Of a DNA stretch of 64,000 nucleotides, positions 43,592 through 53,785 are shown piece by piece. The position numbers and the translations under genes are program-made. Below the pieces are notes generated by a model. It was not told where the DNA came from, did no database searches, and was given only the letters and a program-made list of their open reading frames with translations. The first letter of the stretch is position 1. Each line of letters starts with the position of its first letter. The DNA is taken from assembly GCA_018402235.1 (NCBI GenBank), contig JAGYJJ010000004.1, forward strand, positions 455,256 to 519,255. Reading direction: 5' to 3'. Source of the stretch: Candidatus Nanopelagicales bacterium (GTDB lineage: Bacteria > Actinomycetota > Actinomycetes > S36-B12).

Positions 43592-45618
43592 ATGCCGCAG
43601 CGGTCGAAAGCGCGCTCTCGCGCCCCACGGCTTTCAGACCTTCCGGCCGATGGCCTCACGTGTCGCATCCCGATCGTGGATGTGTGGCCTCAGGTCCAAT
43701 GCGGACGGCGGCCAGCCGTTGCTGCCGTGGGCGAGACCCTCCCCATCGGGGCCACGGTATTTCGCGATGGTCATGCGCCCCTAAATGTGGAAGTTTCACT
43801 TCAACCACCCTCGGGAGAAACCCCACCACCTACGAAATGCAACCGTCCTGGGAATCGGTGGATCGATGGCAAACACGGGTGAGCGTCGATGCGCCCGGGA
43901 TGTGGACCTTCACCATCCACGCGTGGTCGAACCCATGGCGTTATTGGCTCGAACGGGCTCACATCAAGGTGCCCGAAGGCCTTGATGTCGACTTCGAATT
44001 AGCCGAGGGCGCTTGGCTGCTGCAGCAAGCTGCTCGACAGCTTCCTCGCGGCAATACCGAGGCACGCAACGTGCTCAAGGCCGCGGCCAAGGCCATGACG
44101 GATTCCCGGCTACCCAATCAGGTGCGCTTCAGTGCAGCGACCACGGCTGACGTCGAGTGCGTCATGACCACGAATCCCATAAAGCACGAGGAGTCCGCAA
44201 ACGGCCCCTGGCCGCTGCTCGTGCAACGCCGACGCTCTCTCGTTGGCTCGTGGTATGAATTTTTCCCGCGCAGCGAGGGTGCGGCTGCCGACCCTGCTAA
44301 ATCCGGAACGCTTCGGGCGGCAATCTCGCGTTTGCCTGCTATCGCAGACATGGGATTCGACGTTGTCTATCTGCCGCCGGTCCATCCCATTGGCACGACC
44401 CACCGCAAAGGGCGGAACAACTCCCTGCAGCCTGGCCCTGCCGATCCCGGTTCCCCTTGGGCTATCGGATCCCCCGCCGGTGGCCACGATGCCATTCACC
44501 CCGACCTGGGAACCGTGGAGGACTTCGACGCCTTCGTCGAAGCAGCGCGTGATCTGGGAATGGAGGTGGCGCTCGACCTGGCTTTGCAGGCATCACCGGA
44601 TCATCCTTGGGTGAAGGAGCATCCTGAATGGTTCGTCATCCGCCACGATGGATCCATCGCCTTCGCGGAGAATCCACCGAAGAAGTACCAGGACATCTAC
44701 CCTTTGTACTTCGATCAAGATCCGGAGGGCATCTACGCCGAAATTGAGCGCGTCGTTCGCTTTTGGATGTCGCACGGCGTGCGCATCTTCCGAGTTGACA
44801 ATCCGCACACCAAACCCTTGTGGTTGTGGGATCGCCTCATTGCTTCCATCAACGCGACCGATCCGGACGTTTTGTTTCTGGCTGAAGCTTTCACAAAACT
44901 ACCCATGATGAAAGCTCTTGCGGAGGTCGGATTCCAACAAAGTTACACATACTTCACGTGGAAAAATACGAAACAGGAGTTGATCGATTACTTGACGGAT
45001 TTGGCAGGGCCGGCTTCTGCGTACATGCGACCTAACTTCTTCACAAATACCCCCGACATCTTGCACGAGTTCCTTCAGCACGGCGGCCCCCCAGCTTTTT
45101 CTATCCGAGTGACGCTTGCAGCCACGTTGTCGCCTACCTACGGCATCTACAGCGGTTTCGAGCTGTTCGAGCACGTGGCCGTGAAGCCCGGCAGTGAGGA
45201 GTACCTGGACTCCGAGAAGTATCAGCACCGTCCGCGCGATTGGGAGCTCGCAGCCCGACAGGGGCGCACCCTCGCGCCCTACGTGACGCTACTGAATTCG
45301 ATTCGGCGCGAGCACCCGGCCTTGCAGGATTTGCGTTCCCTGCAGTTTCACCACACCAATAACGACAGCATCATCGCATTCAGTAAGCGAGTGGGTGGAG
45401 ACATCGTCCTAGTCACCTGCCTGGTCGATCCACACCGCGAGCATTCAACTTCCGTGTGGTGGGACTTGCCTTCCCTAGGGCTAGATCCCAACCAGCGTTT
45501 CATCGCCTCGGATCTCATCACCGGACATACGTGGACGTGGTCTGCTGAGACCTTCGTGCACCTGCGCCCATGGGAGAACGTGGCGCATGTGGTCCAGGTG
45601 ACGGTGCCGAGCCGATGA
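43592..45618 (+). CDS. glgE: Alpha-1,4-glucan:maltose-1-phosphate maltosyltransferase, frameshifted
   Basis: GH13_3 enzyme that extends alpha-glucan from maltose-1-phosphate. The catalytic domain is intact: YLPPVHPIG, HPDLGT, the nucleophile in FRVDNPHTKP and the acid in LAEAFT. The N-terminal domain starts in another frame at ATG 43592 (CRIPIVDVWPQVQCGR...GATVFRDGHAPLNVEVSLQPP) and shifts at the CCCC run 43821-43824; one extra C joins it to TTYEMQPSWESVDRW. Joined length would be 675 residues, normal for GlgE. As written, translation from 43592 would end early. Its TGA overlaps the first of three ATGs before glgB. Confidence 0.88.
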
Positions 45619-45649
45619 AACTCCGCCGATGAAACTCCGCCGATGAAAC
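45612..45649 (+). repeat. 14-bp tandem repeat making a stop-start cascade into glgB
   Basis: Unit ccgatgaaactccg occurs at 45612-45625 and 45626-45639, and its first ten bases again at 45640-45649. Each unit contains ATGA. glgE stops at TGA 45616-45618, overlapping ATG 45615. That ATG opens a five-codon frame (M-K-L-R-R) whose TGA overlaps ATG 45629; the second frame is identical and its TGA overlaps the glgB ATG at 45643. The original glgE-glgB overlap appears to have been duplicated twice. Confidence 0.93.
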
Positions 45650-47820
45650 CGCAACCCGCGAGCCGAGAGGACCTCGAGCGACTCGTGGACGGGGCGCATC
45701 ATGATCCGCACTCGATCCTCGGAGCCCATCCACATGAAGGATCCACCACTATTCGCGTTTTGCGACCCCATGCCCGCGCCGTGAGCGTGGTGCTCCCCCA
45801 TGAAGTTTTCCCCATGGACCATGAGGCATCCGGCGTTTGGATGTGCGTCGTACCCTCCGCAACAGTGCCCGACTATCGCATCGACGTTCAGTATGAAAGT
45901 GATCCCATCCCAGCAGACGATCCCTATCACTACTGGCCGTTCCTCGGTGACGTAGATCTTCATCTCCTCGCCGAAGGCCGACACGAGGAGATGTGGAATC
46001 ACCTTGGCGCGCATATTCGGCACTTCGATAGCGACTTCGGTCCCGTGACCGGGACATCGTTCGCAGTCTGGGCGCCGAACGCTCTCGGGGTCCGCGTCAT
46101 CGGAGACTTCAACTACTGGGACGGCATGGCACATCCCATGCGCTCCCTTGGCGGCAGCGGCGTCTGGGAAATCTTCGTGCCAGGCATTGGCGTGGGAACC
46201 CGGTACAAGTATCAGATCTTGGGGCGCGATGGCGTCTGGCGCGCAAAGGCAGATCCGCTGGCGCTGTATGCCCAACAGCCTCCTGATACCGCTTCAGTTG
46301 TCTTCGACAGCCACTACTCATGGGGCGACTCCGAGTGGATGGATCAACGAGCTCAGTTGGACCCGCACGCTGGCCCGATGTCCATCTATGAAGTGCACCT
46401 GTCGTCGTGGCGACCCGGGTTGAACTATCGCGAATTGGCGCACGAGTTGGTTGAGTACGTGACCGAATCCGCTTTCACGCACGTGGAGTTGCTGCCCGTG
46501 TCCGAGCACCCGTATGGGCCGTCGTGGGGTTACCAGGTTTCGGGCTACTTCGCCCCTACGTCGCGCATGGGTAACCCCGATGATTTCCGGTACCTAGTCG
46601 ATCGCCTCCACCAAGCCGGAATCGGCGTCATCATGGATTGGGTACCGGCCCATTTCCCCAAGGACGACTGGGCACTCGCACGATTCGATGGCACGTGCCT
46701 TTACGAACATCCGGACCCACAGCGAGGTGAACACCCCGATTGGGGAACGTACGTATTTGATTTCGGACGACGCGAGGTGCGCAACTTCCTGGTCAGTAAC
46801 GCGGTTTACTGGCTTGAGGAATTCCATATCGACGGGCTTCGCGTCGACGCTGTCGCCTCCATGCTTTATCTGGACTACTCACGTGAGTCCGGGCAATGGT
46901 CCCCGAATGAATTCGGCGGACGAGAGAACCTAGATGCCGTTCGCTTCTTACAGGAGATGAACGCGACCGTTTACAAGCGCGTCCCCGGGGCCGTGACAAT
47001 CGCGGAGGAATCAACCGCGTGGCCCGGTGTCACCACGCCAACGTACGCGGGTGGCTTGGGATTTGGCTTCAAATGGAATATGGGCTGGATGCACGACTCT
47101 CTCAACTACGTGAAGCGAGATCCGGTTCACCGCACGTTCCACCACAACGACATGACCTTCTCCATGATGTACGCCTACTCCGAGCGATTCATCTTGCCGC
47201 TGTCACACGATGAGGTTGTTCATGGCAAGGGATCGCTCATCGCTCGGATGCCAGGTGATCGATGGCAGGCGCTCGCGAACCTACGGGCCTACCTAGGTTT
47301 CATGTGGGCACACCCGGGCAAGAAACTGCTGTTTATGGGTGGGGAGTTTGCCCAGTCAGAGGAGTGGTCGATTGAGCGTGGACTGGATTGGTGGCTGCTC
47401 CAATTCCCCGAACACGAGGGGATCTGGCGCACCGTGTGTGATCTCAACCGAACGTACCGCGAATACCCAGCCTTATGGCAACGCGATCACGACGCTACCG
47501 GCTTCGAGTGGATTGACGCTGAGTCAGCTGCCGAGAACATCTTTAGTTTCCTGCGCTGGGATCAGTCCGGCAACTGTGTAGCGGTGGTGGTGAACTTCTC
47601 CCCCGTGACACAACCGGAAATGCGCATCGGTCTGCCGCGATCAGGTGTGTGGACCGAGATCCTCAACACCGATGGATCGCACTATGGGGGTTCAGGAGCA
47701 GGCAATCTCGGATTGGTGCACGCCGACGAACATCCCTGGAATGGACGCCCGGCCAGCGCCGTGATCACTGCGCCCCCGCTTGCCGCCTGTTATTTCTATT
47801 CAGCCGCTCCCCGCCCGTAA
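45643..47820 (+). CDS. glgB: 1,4-alpha-glucan branching enzyme
   Basis: Introduces alpha-1,6 branches into glucan, 725 residues, GH13_9. Domains: N-terminal beta modules ([14 protein letters not shown] and [22 protein letters not shown]), the catalytic barrel with [13 protein letters not shown] (nucleophile Asp), [13 protein letters not shown] (acid Glu) and [12 protein letters not shown], and a C-terminal beta domain. The start is the third ATG of the 14-bp repeat. It works with GlgE and is divergent from glgP, so synthesis and breakdown of the same polymer are encoded together. Confidence 0.95.
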   Translation: MKPQPASREDLERLVDGAHHDPHSILGAHPHEGSTTIRVLRPHARAVSVVLPHEVFPMDHEASGVWMCVVPSATVPDYRIDVQYESDPIPADDPYHYWPFLGDVDLHLLAEGRHEEMWNHLGAHIRHFDSDFGPVTGTSFAVWAPNALGVRVIGDFNYWDGMAHPMRSLGGSGVWEIFVPGIGVGTRYKYQILGRDGVWRAKADPLALYAQQPPDTASVVFDSHYSWGDSEWMDQRAQLDPHAGPMSIYEVHLSSWRPGLNYRELAHELVEYVTESAFTHVELLPVSEHPYGPSWGYQVSGYFAPTSRMGNPDDFRYLVDRLHQAGIGVIMDWVPAHFPKDDWALARFDGTCLYEHPDPQRGEHPDWGTYVFDFGRREVRNFLVSNAVYWLEEFHIDGLRVDAVASMLYLDYSRESGQWSPNEFGGRENLDAVRFLQEMNATVYKRVPGAVTIAEESTAWPGVTTPTYAGGLGFGFKWNMGWMHDSLNYVKRDPVHRTFHHNDMTFSMMYAYSERFILPLSHDEVVHGKGSLIARMPGDRWQALANLRAYLGFMWAHPGKKLLFMGGEFAQSEEWSIERGLDWWLLQFPEHEGIWRTVCDLNRTYREYPALWQRDHDATGFEWIDAESAAENIFSFLRWDQSGNCVAVVVNFSPVTQPEMRIGLPRSGVWTEILNTDGSHYGGSGAGNLGLVHADEHPWNGRPASAVITAPPLAACYFYSAAPRP

Positions 47821-47831
47821 GGCGACATGGC

Positions 47832-47873
47832 GCTAGAACCGGGCAGCTAGAACTGGGCGTCTAGAACAGGGCA
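47832..47873. repeat. 14-bp tandem repeat with CTAG at the glgB/thioredoxin convergent end
   Basis: Three near-identical 14-bp units (gctagaaccgggca, gctagaactgggcg, tctagaacagggca) at 47832-47845, 47846-47859 and 47860-47873. The last unit holds the stop of the minus-strand thioredoxin-TPR gene (47861-47863). As at 8868, each copy has a palindromic CTAG. Confidence 0.9.
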
Positions 47874-48790
47874 TTCGCCAGAGCAATTCGCGCTGGGGCT
47901 ACGGACGGATCGTCGCCAGCAACAGTGAATAGTTCTATGAGCCTGCCTCGTACCTGGTCGCGCTCATCACCAGAGGTGGTGCGCACCAGTGCGATAAGCC
48001 GATCAAAACTGGCCGCCCACTCACCCCGGAGAGCCTCTACATCCGCGGCTAACAGTTGCCCAGACACGTCCGCTGGGTTGGCTGCCGCCGCGGCAAGAAC
48101 TGCGTCGAGATCACATTCTTCGGTGCGCTGATACAACTCAACCATCGCCAAGCCCGCCGCGGCTTCAGGGTCTGCTGGCGTCTCGTCCAGGATGCGCTTG
48201 TAGGCCTGGCGCGCCGATTCCCAATCGCCGGCTTCAATGGCCTGGAAAGCGACGTCGAATCTCGGATCGCCCGCCGGCTCCTGCTCCTGCTCCTGTTCGA
48301 CATCAGATTCGCTGGTTTCACTTTCGCCCAGCGTCCCGGTGATGCCTTGGCTGGCTGCTACCTCAAGAAGCTTGTCCAGTGCCGGACGAATCTGCTGCTC
48401 GGGCAAAGCACCTTGGAATAGGGGAACCACCTGCCCGCCGAGAACTGCGTACACCGAAGGAATGGACTGCACCTGGAAGGCGGCGGCTATCTGTTGTTCG
48501 GCGTCGACGTCGATTTTTGCCAGTACCCATCGACCTGAGTATTCAGCCGCCAGCTTCTCCAGAACCGGAGACAGTTGCTTGCACGGACCGCACCACGAAG
48601 CCCACAGGTCTACCACCACCGGAACCGTCATGGACCGATCGAGGACCTCCGCTTGGAAGGTGGCGGTGGTGACGTCTACAACGATGCCCTCTGGTGCGCC
48701 CGCGAGGGCAGCTTGGGTCTTGCGCTGCTGTTCCTTGTGCGCCACCAGGGCGCCGAGGTCGATTGCTCCGGAAAGGTTCGGCGTGCTCAC
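47861..48790 (-). CDS. Thioredoxin-TPR protein (CnoX/YbbN-like)
   Basis: A 309-residue protein with an N-terminal thioredoxin domain (active site WCGPC) and a C-terminal TPR-like helical half (about 190-309) after an acidic Glu/Gln/Ser linker. This is the layout of CnoX/YbbN chaperone-redoxins, which protect proteins from oxidation. GTG 48790 gives STPNLSGAIDLGALV, the usual beginning; ATG 48808 is also possible. Cytoplasmic; partners are unknown. Confidence 0.85.
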   Translation of the reverse strand: MSTPNLSGAIDLGALVAHKEQQRKTQAALAGAPEGIVVDVTTATFQAEVLDRSMTVPVVVDLWASWCGPCKQLSPVLEKLAAEYSGRWVLAKIDVDAEQQIAAAFQVQSIPSVYAVLGGQVVPLFQGALPEQQIRPALDKLLEVAASQGITGTLGESETSESDVEQEQEQEPAGDPRFDVAFQAIEAGDWESARQAYKRILDETPADPEAAAGLAMVELYQRTEECDLDAVLAAAAANPADVSGQLLAADVEALRGEWAASFDRLIALVRTTSGDERDQVRGRLIELFTVAGDDPSVAPARIALANALF

Positions 48791-48864
48791 GGCTCCATTG
48801 TGGCCCATGCACCATCTTCGGACGTCAACGCGCTCACGCTGGGACGTGCCGACACAATGAAGCC

Positions 48865-49332
48865 ATGCATGTGTCCGCCCGCGTTGACTATGGCACCCGA
48901 GCCATGGTTGAACTGGCAACAGCCTGGGGAGTCAACCCCCAGCAACTGACCAAGGGTGACCAACTCGCGCAAGCACAAGGGATCCCGGCGAAATTCCTCG
49001 AGGGGATCTTGCGTCAGTTGCGCCAGGCAGGCCTCGTGGCCAGTCAGCGCGGAGCCGAGGGAGGCTACCGGCTGGACCGCGCTCCAGCCGACATCACAAT
49101 CGCGGACATCGTTCGAGCTCTCGACGGCCCACTGGCGGCCGTTCGCGACATGAGACCAGAAGATGTCCACTACTCCGGTGGCGCCGATCACCTTCGCGAT
49201 GTCTGGGTGGCACTTCGATCGGCAATGCGCGAGGTACTCGAACACACGACCATCGCGGATGTGCAAGCTGGGCAACTGCCCGATCGCGTCCGCGCTTATC
49301 TTGACGAACCCGACGCGTGGCGTCGTCGCTAG
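48865..49332 (+). CDS. Rrf2-family transcriptional regulator without Fe-S cysteines
   Basis: A 155-residue winged-helix regulator. MHVSARVDYGTRAMVELA opens the family, LRQLRQAGLVASQRGAEGGYRL is the recognition helix and wing, and ADIVRALDGPLA follows. The three Cys that hold the cluster in IscR and NsrR are absent; there is no Cys at all from this start. It therefore probably senses something else. ATG 48865 was chosen by homology; the longer frame is unrelated. It overlaps the convergent meaB end by four bases. Confidence 0.88.
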   Translation: MHVSARVDYGTRAMVELATAWGVNPQQLTKGDQLAQAQGIPAKFLEGILRQLRQAGLVASQRGAEGGYRLDRAPADITIADIVRALDGPLAAVRDMRPEDVHYSGGADHLRDVWVALRSAMREVLEHTTIADVQAGQLPDRVRAYLDEPDAWRRR

Positions 49333-50321
49333 TACTTCTCCTGCCTGCGCAACTGGTGCCACAGCCGCTCGGCTGCCCCGTAGACGGTCGCCTGTCCCTG
49401 AGCGACCGCGCTCCCGGACGAACGTAACTCCTCGGCTGCCTCGCCCGAGGCAGCGTGACCGCGCACCATGCCCAGCAGTTCCGACACGATCTCTTCGCGG
49501 GCTCGCTTTTCGCGCCTGCGGTCCAATTCGCCGCAGTCCCGGGCCCATGAATAGTGCGCATCTATCGACGCGACAACGTCGGCTATGCCATCTCCCGTAC
49601 TCGCCACCGCCGTAGTAACCGGGGGTGTCCATATGGATTCACCAGCGTCGCTTGCCAGCGCGATCATCTGGCGCAGGTCTCGGGCTGTGCTTTGAGCACC
49701 CTCCCGATCGGCTTTGTTGACTACGAACACATCGCCAATTTCCAAGATCCCGGCCTTTGCTGCCTGGATGCCATCGCCCATGCCCGGTGCCACGAGCACG
49801 ACGGTGGTATCGGCCGCTGCGGCGATTTCCACCTCCGATTGACCCACCCCTACGGTCTCGATCAACACCACATCAAAACCTGCAGCGTCGTAGACCCGCA
49901 GCACCTGCCCGGCGGTTGCCGCCAAGCCACCCAGATGACCCCTCGACGCCATTGAGCGAATGAAAACCTCTGCATCAGCCGAATGCGATTGCATGCGAAT
50001 GCGATCACCTAGCAGCGCGCCGCCGGAGAAAGGTGACGAAGGATCAACCGCCAGCACCCCAACCGAGAGCCCGGCATCGCGATACGCAGCGATAAGCGCT
50101 GCCGTCATGGTCGACTTACCCACTCCGGGTGCTCCAGTGAGCCCGACGGTTCGACTGCGATGAGTGGCGTCTACGGCCAACAACTCCATGAGCGCTCGCC
50201 CGAGAGGGCCTTGGTTCTCCACCATGGTGATCGCGCGCGCTACATCACGGACGCGACGATCACGAACCCCTTCAACCAATGCGGTCAGGCGCGCGGCATC
50301 AGGGAGCGCATCTGAAGTCAT
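49329..50321 (-). CDS. meaB: Methylmalonyl-CoA mutase-associated GTPase MeaB
   Basis: G3E-family GTPase that guards and reloads adenosylcobalamin on acyl-CoA mutases, 330 residues. Walker A GAPGVGKS is at 63-70, [19 protein letters not shown] follows, then ETVGVGQSE and the guanine motif NKAD. ATG 50321 overlaps the thiolase stop as ATGA. The mutase it most likely serves is the ethylmalonyl-CoA mutase at 61-63 kb. Cytoplasmic. Confidence 0.94.
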   Translation of the reverse strand: MTSDALPDAARLTALVEGVRDRRVRDVARAITMVENQGPLGRALMELLAVDATHRSRTVGLTGAPGVGKSTMTAALIAAYRDAGLSVGVLAVDPSSPFSGGALLGDRIRMQSHSADAEVFIRSMASRGHLGGLAATAGQVLRVYDAAGFDVVLIETVGVGQSEVEIAAAADTTVVLVAPGMGDGIQAAKAGILEIGDVFVVNKADREGAQSTARDLRQMIALASDAGESIWTPPVTTAVASTGDGIADVVASIDAHYSWARDCGELDRRREKRAREEIVSELLGMVRGHAASGEAAEELRSSGSAVAQGQATVYGAAERLWHQLRRQEKY

Positions 50322-51514
50322 GCAGCGGGCACCTGGATTATTAGTGCGTCGCCCTGGCCGCCGCCTCCACATAGAGCGGCGGCACCTATCCCCCCACCGC
50401 GCCTTCGCAGTTCGTGGATCAGGTGGAGGACCAGCCGCGCGCCGGACATGCCGATCGGATGCCCCAGAGCTATCGCACCACCATTCACGTTAACGATGTC
50501 GTCACTGACTCCTAGCCGACGCATGGATGCGATAGCGACCGCCGCGAATGCTTCATTTATCTCGATGAGGTCGAGGTCACTCACCGTGATGCCTTCCTTC
50601 GCGCAGGCTGCTTCGATAGCTGCAGCCGGCTGCTCGTGCAAGGACGGATCCGGGCCAGCCACGACCCCATGGGAGCCGACGAACGCCATCGGAGATCGAC
50701 CGAGCCGCTGAGCTTCCTCGCGAGAGACAACCACGAGCGCAGCTGCTCCATCGGAGATCTGCGATGCGTTACCGGCGGTGATGGTTCCGTCTGCTGCGAA
50801 TGCTGCACGAAGACGTCCCAGCGATTCAGGTGAGGTTTCAGCTCGGATTCCCTCATCTTCGGTAACGACCACGGGGTCGCCCTTTCTTTGTGGGATTTTC
50901 ACACTCGCTATCTCTTCACCGAACAGGCCAGCCTTTTGCGCCGCCGCTGCGCGAATATGCGAGGCGACGGCCACCGCGTCCTGCTCCTCGCGAGTGAGCT
51001 GGTAGCCGGAGTTGTAGCGCTCCGTCGCCTCCCCCATGGCACATTCATCGAATGCGCACGTGAGGCCATCGAATGCCATGGCATCGATCATCGTCCAGTC
51101 GCCATATTTCACGCCTTCGCGGGAGCCCACGAGCAGGTGTGGGGCGTTCGACATGGATTCCATTCCTCCCGCAACTACGGCATCGAACTCTCCTGCTCTG
51201 ATCACCTGATCGGCAAGGGCAATGGCATCGACCCCGGACAAGCAAACCTTGTTGATTGTCAGCGCAGGAACGTCCATCGCAAGCCCGCCCTTGATGGCAG
51301 CCTGACGTGCCGCATTTTGCCCTGTGGCAGCTTGCAGCACTTGCCCCATGATGACGTAGTTGACGTCCGTTGCGGGAACACCAGAGCGCTCGATGGCCGC
51401 CGCAATTGCAACGCCGCCGAGGTCGGCTGCCGACAGACTCGAGAGGGCACCTTGCAGCCGGCCCATGGGGGTGCGCGCACCACCGATAATGACCGAACCG
51501 TTATGAAGACTCAT
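50318..51514 (-). CDS. Acetyl-CoA C-acetyltransferase (thiolase)
   Basis: Condenses two acetyl-CoA to acetoacetyl-CoA, or the reverse. 398 residues. The acyl-enzyme Cys is C91 in INKVCLSG, the His is in [16 protein letters not shown] and the second Cys is in [12 protein letters not shown] 51514 with an AGGTGG upstream is preferred over a GTG at 51562. It forms an operon with meaB and would supply the ethylmalonyl-CoA pathway. Biosynthetic versus degradative use is not visible. Confidence 0.92.
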   Translation of the reverse strand: MSLHNGSVIIGGARTPMGRLQGALSSLSAADLGGVAIAAAIERSGVPATDVNYVIMGQVLQAATGQNAARQAAIKGGLAMDVPALTINKVCLSGVDAIALADQVIRAGEFDAVVAGGMESMSNAPHLLVGSREGVKYGDWTMIDAMAFDGLTCAFDECAMGEATERYNSGYQLTREEQDAVAVASHIRAAAAQKAGLFGEEIASVKIPQRKGDPVVVTEDEGIRAETSPESLGRLRAAFAADGTITAGNASQISDGAAALVVVSREEAQRLGRSPMAFVGSHGVVAGPDPSLHEQPAAAIEAACAKEGITVSDLDLIEINEAFAAVAIASMRRLGVSDDIVNVNGGAIALGHPIGMSGARLVLHLIHELRRRGGGIGAAALCGGGGQGDALIIQVPAA

Positions 51515-51592
51515 GCGACCACCTATCTCTGCCGGCACCCGCGCCGACTTCCGACCTGACAAGCACCCCTACCGGGTGACACCATAGCCAGC

Positions 51593-52024
51593 ATGCAGCC
51601 CTGGATTACCCGCATCGATCACGTTGGGATCGCCGTGGCCGATCTCGACGACGCCATCGACTTCTATGCCCGCACTTTCGGAATGTCGGTTGCCCACGAA
51701 GAGGTCAACGAGGAGCAGGGGGTCCGCGAGGCGATGCTCGAGGTTGGCGACTCCGGAACTTGGATACAACTCCTAGCCCCGCTCTCGGCCGACTCCCCGA
51801 TAGGTCGGTTTCTCGATAGGAGTGGGCCCGGGATCCAACAGATGGCCTACACCGTTACGGATGTCGGCGCGGCTTGCGATCACTTGCGTTCGGTGGGAGT
51901 CCGCTTGCTGTACGACGAGCCGAAGACTGGCACCGGTGGATCGTTGATCAATTTCACCCACCCCAAGGACACTGGCGGGGTTCTCATCGAGCTGGTGGAA
52001 CACCGAGACATTTCCCACGCCTAA
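51593..52024 (+). CDS. mce: Methylmalonyl/ethylmalonyl-CoA epimerase
   Basis: Vicinal-oxygen-chelate metal epimerase, 143 residues. Metal ligands are the His in RIDHVGIAV, the His in INFTHPKDTGG and the Glu in LIELVEH; the middle ligand region is GIQQMAYTV, where the usual His reads Gln. It converts the (S)/(R) epimers of substituted malonyl-CoA between Ccr and the mutase. It is divergent from the thiolase with about 80 bases between starts. ATG 51593. Confidence 0.9.
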   Translation: MQPWITRIDHVGIAVADLDDAIDFYARTFGMSVAHEEVNEEQGVREAMLEVGDSGTWIQLLAPLSADSPIGRFLDRSGPGIQQMAYTVTDVGAACDHLRSVGVRLLYDEPKTGTGGSLINFTHPKDTGGVLIELVEHRDISHA

Positions 52025-52097
52025 TCCAGACACCTATCATCCGGATACCTAGGCGAGCCTCCTCGCTCCACCCGGCTCGCTGCTTCACAATGACGGC

Positions 52098-52364
52098 ATG
52101 CTTCCCCGGCTACCTTTCGATATTCCCCTGAGCCTGCCCATGAGTTTTCCCCTAGAACTCCCGTCCCTGCCAACGTCCCTGCGCGAAGTGCCCGAAACCT
52201 TGGCTCCCGGGACCTCGTGGGCCTGGGTGCTCGCGGGCGCCGCTGTGGCGGTGGTCACCTTGTGGGCGGTGCGGCGGGCACGACGCATGGTGATGGCCGC
52301 TACCGTGGGTGTGGCCGGGTTACTCATTGCCTGGAATGCCGGTTTCCTCCCCTTGAGTGCCTAG
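52098..52364 (+). CDS. Small Pro/Leu-rich membrane protein, unknown
   Basis: An 88-residue candidate gene. A Pro- and Leu-rich N-terminus with repeated PL-x-LP-like stretches is followed by two hydrophobic helices (about 41-58 and 67-85) around RRARR. It ends 19 bases before the crotonyl-CoA carboxylase start. No family is recognised and there is no clear ribosome site; coding status rests on the coherent membrane topology. Confidence 0.45.
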   Translation: MLPRLPFDIPLSLPMSFPLELPSLPTSLREVPETLAPGTSWAWVLAGAAVAVVTLWAVRRARRMVMAATVGVAGLLIAWNAGFLPLSA

Positions 52365-52382
52365 CTTCGGTTGAATGAGCGC

Positions 52383-53747
52383 ATGCCCAACTCCATGCCC
52401 AACTCCATGTCCGACGACTTTTCTCCCATCATCCGTGCGATCGAAGAGGGCGACTCCAGCATCGGAGAAATCCCCGTACCTCACGAGTACCTCGCCGCAA
52501 CCTTGCACCGGAGCGAAGAAAAGATGTTCGACGGTCGGTCCTCCTGGGACAAGGACCCGCGCGAATCCATACACATCGAAAAGGTTCCTACGCCGGATTT
52601 AGCCCCAGGCGAGGCATTGATCGCTGTGATGGCATCGAGCATGAACTACAACACCGTGTGGTCGTCAATCTTCGAACCGGTATCGGCTTTCGGCCACCTC
52701 GATCGTTACGCGAAGGCAAACCCCGATGCCGCGCGACATGCGCTCGATTACCACGTGATCGGGTCGGACGCGTCCGGTGTGGTGCTGCGCACGGGTCCAG
52801 GTGTGCACGCGTGGAAACCTGGGGATCGCGTAGTGGCGCACTGCCTGTCGGTGGAACTCGAATCACCCTTGGGTCACAACGACACGATGCTCGATCCACA
52901 ACAACGCATCTGGGGGTACGAGACCAACTTCGGAGGCCTTGCGCAGTTAGCGGTGGTGAAGGCCAATCAATTGATGCCTAAGCCCGAGCACCTGACCTGG
53001 GAGGAGGCTGCCGCACCAGGGCTCGTGAACTCAACCGCATACCGCCAGCTCGTCTCAAAGAACGGTGGCGCGATGAAACAAGGCGACGTCGTCTTGATCT
53101 GGGGAGCCTCGGGTGGTTTGGGTTCGTACGCAACACAACTGGCGTTGAACGGTGGGGCAATCCCGGTATGCGTGGTCTCGAGTGAACAGAAGGCCGACAT
53201 CGTGCGGTCCATGGGTGCTGACTTGATCATCGATCGTTCGGCTGAGGGATACAAATTTTGGAAAGACGAGAACACGCAGGATCCGAAAGAGTGGCAGCGG
53301 CTAGGGAAAAAGATTCGCGAACTCACCGGTGGCGACGATGTGGACATCGTCTTCGAACACCCGGGAAGGGAGACCTTCGGTGCAAGCGTCTACGTGACCC
53401 GCAAGGGCGGCACCATCGTGACGTGCGCATCCACCTCGGGCTTCATGCACGAATATGACAACCGCTACCTATGGAACAACCTCAAGCGGATCGTCGGCAG
53501 CCATTTCGCGAACTACCGAGAGGCCTTCGAGGCCAACCGACTCATCGCCAAGGGCATGATCCAGCCCACCTTGTCGAAGGTCCTGCCCCTCGCACAGACA
53601 GGTCAGGCCGCCCTTGAGGTGCACCACAACATGCACCAAGGAAAAGTGGGCGTCCTGTGCCTTGCTCCAGCTGAGGGCTTGGGGGTCACCGATCATGCAC
53701 TCCGAGCGCTAGTCGCGGATCGCCTTAACCTCTTTCGCGATTCCTGA
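52383..53747 (+). CDS. ccrA: Crotonyl-CoA carboxylase/reductase
   Basis: Reductively carboxylates crotonyl-CoA to ethylmalonyl-CoA with NADPH and CO2, the signature step of the ethylmalonyl-CoA pathway. About 454 residues, medium-chain dehydrogenase fold. HVIGSDASGVVLRTG, the NADPH loop IWGASGGLGSYATQLAL and the C-terminal RIVGSHFANYREAFEANRLI with its substrate-site residues are all typical. The start lies in a 12-base repeat: ATG 52383, 52395 and 52407 are all in frame; ATG 52383 gives the longest. No epimerase fusion. Confidence 0.93.
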   Translation: MPNSMPNSMSDDFSPIIRAIEEGDSSIGEIPVPHEYLAATLHRSEEKMFDGRSSWDKDPRESIHIEKVPTPDLAPGEALIAVMASSMNYNTVWSSIFEPVSAFGHLDRYAKANPDAARHALDYHVIGSDASGVVLRTGPGVHAWKPGDRVVAHCLSVELESPLGHNDTMLDPQQRIWGYETNFGGLAQLAVVKANQLMPKPEHLTWEEAAAPGLVNSTAYRQLVSKNGGAMKQGDVVLIWGASGGLGSYATQLALNGGAIPVCVVSSEQKADIVRSMGADLIIDRSAEGYKFWKDENTQDPKEWQRLGKKIRELTGGDDVDIVFEHPGRETFGASVYVTRKGGTIVTCASTSGFMHEYDNRYLWNNLKRIVGSHFANYREAFEANRLIAKGMIQPTLSKVLPLAQTGQAALEVHHNMHQGKVGVLCLAPAEGLGVTDHALRALVADRLNLFRDS

Positions 53748-53785
53748 TCACCTCGCGTTCACCATCCCTCATTTAGCATGAAGCG

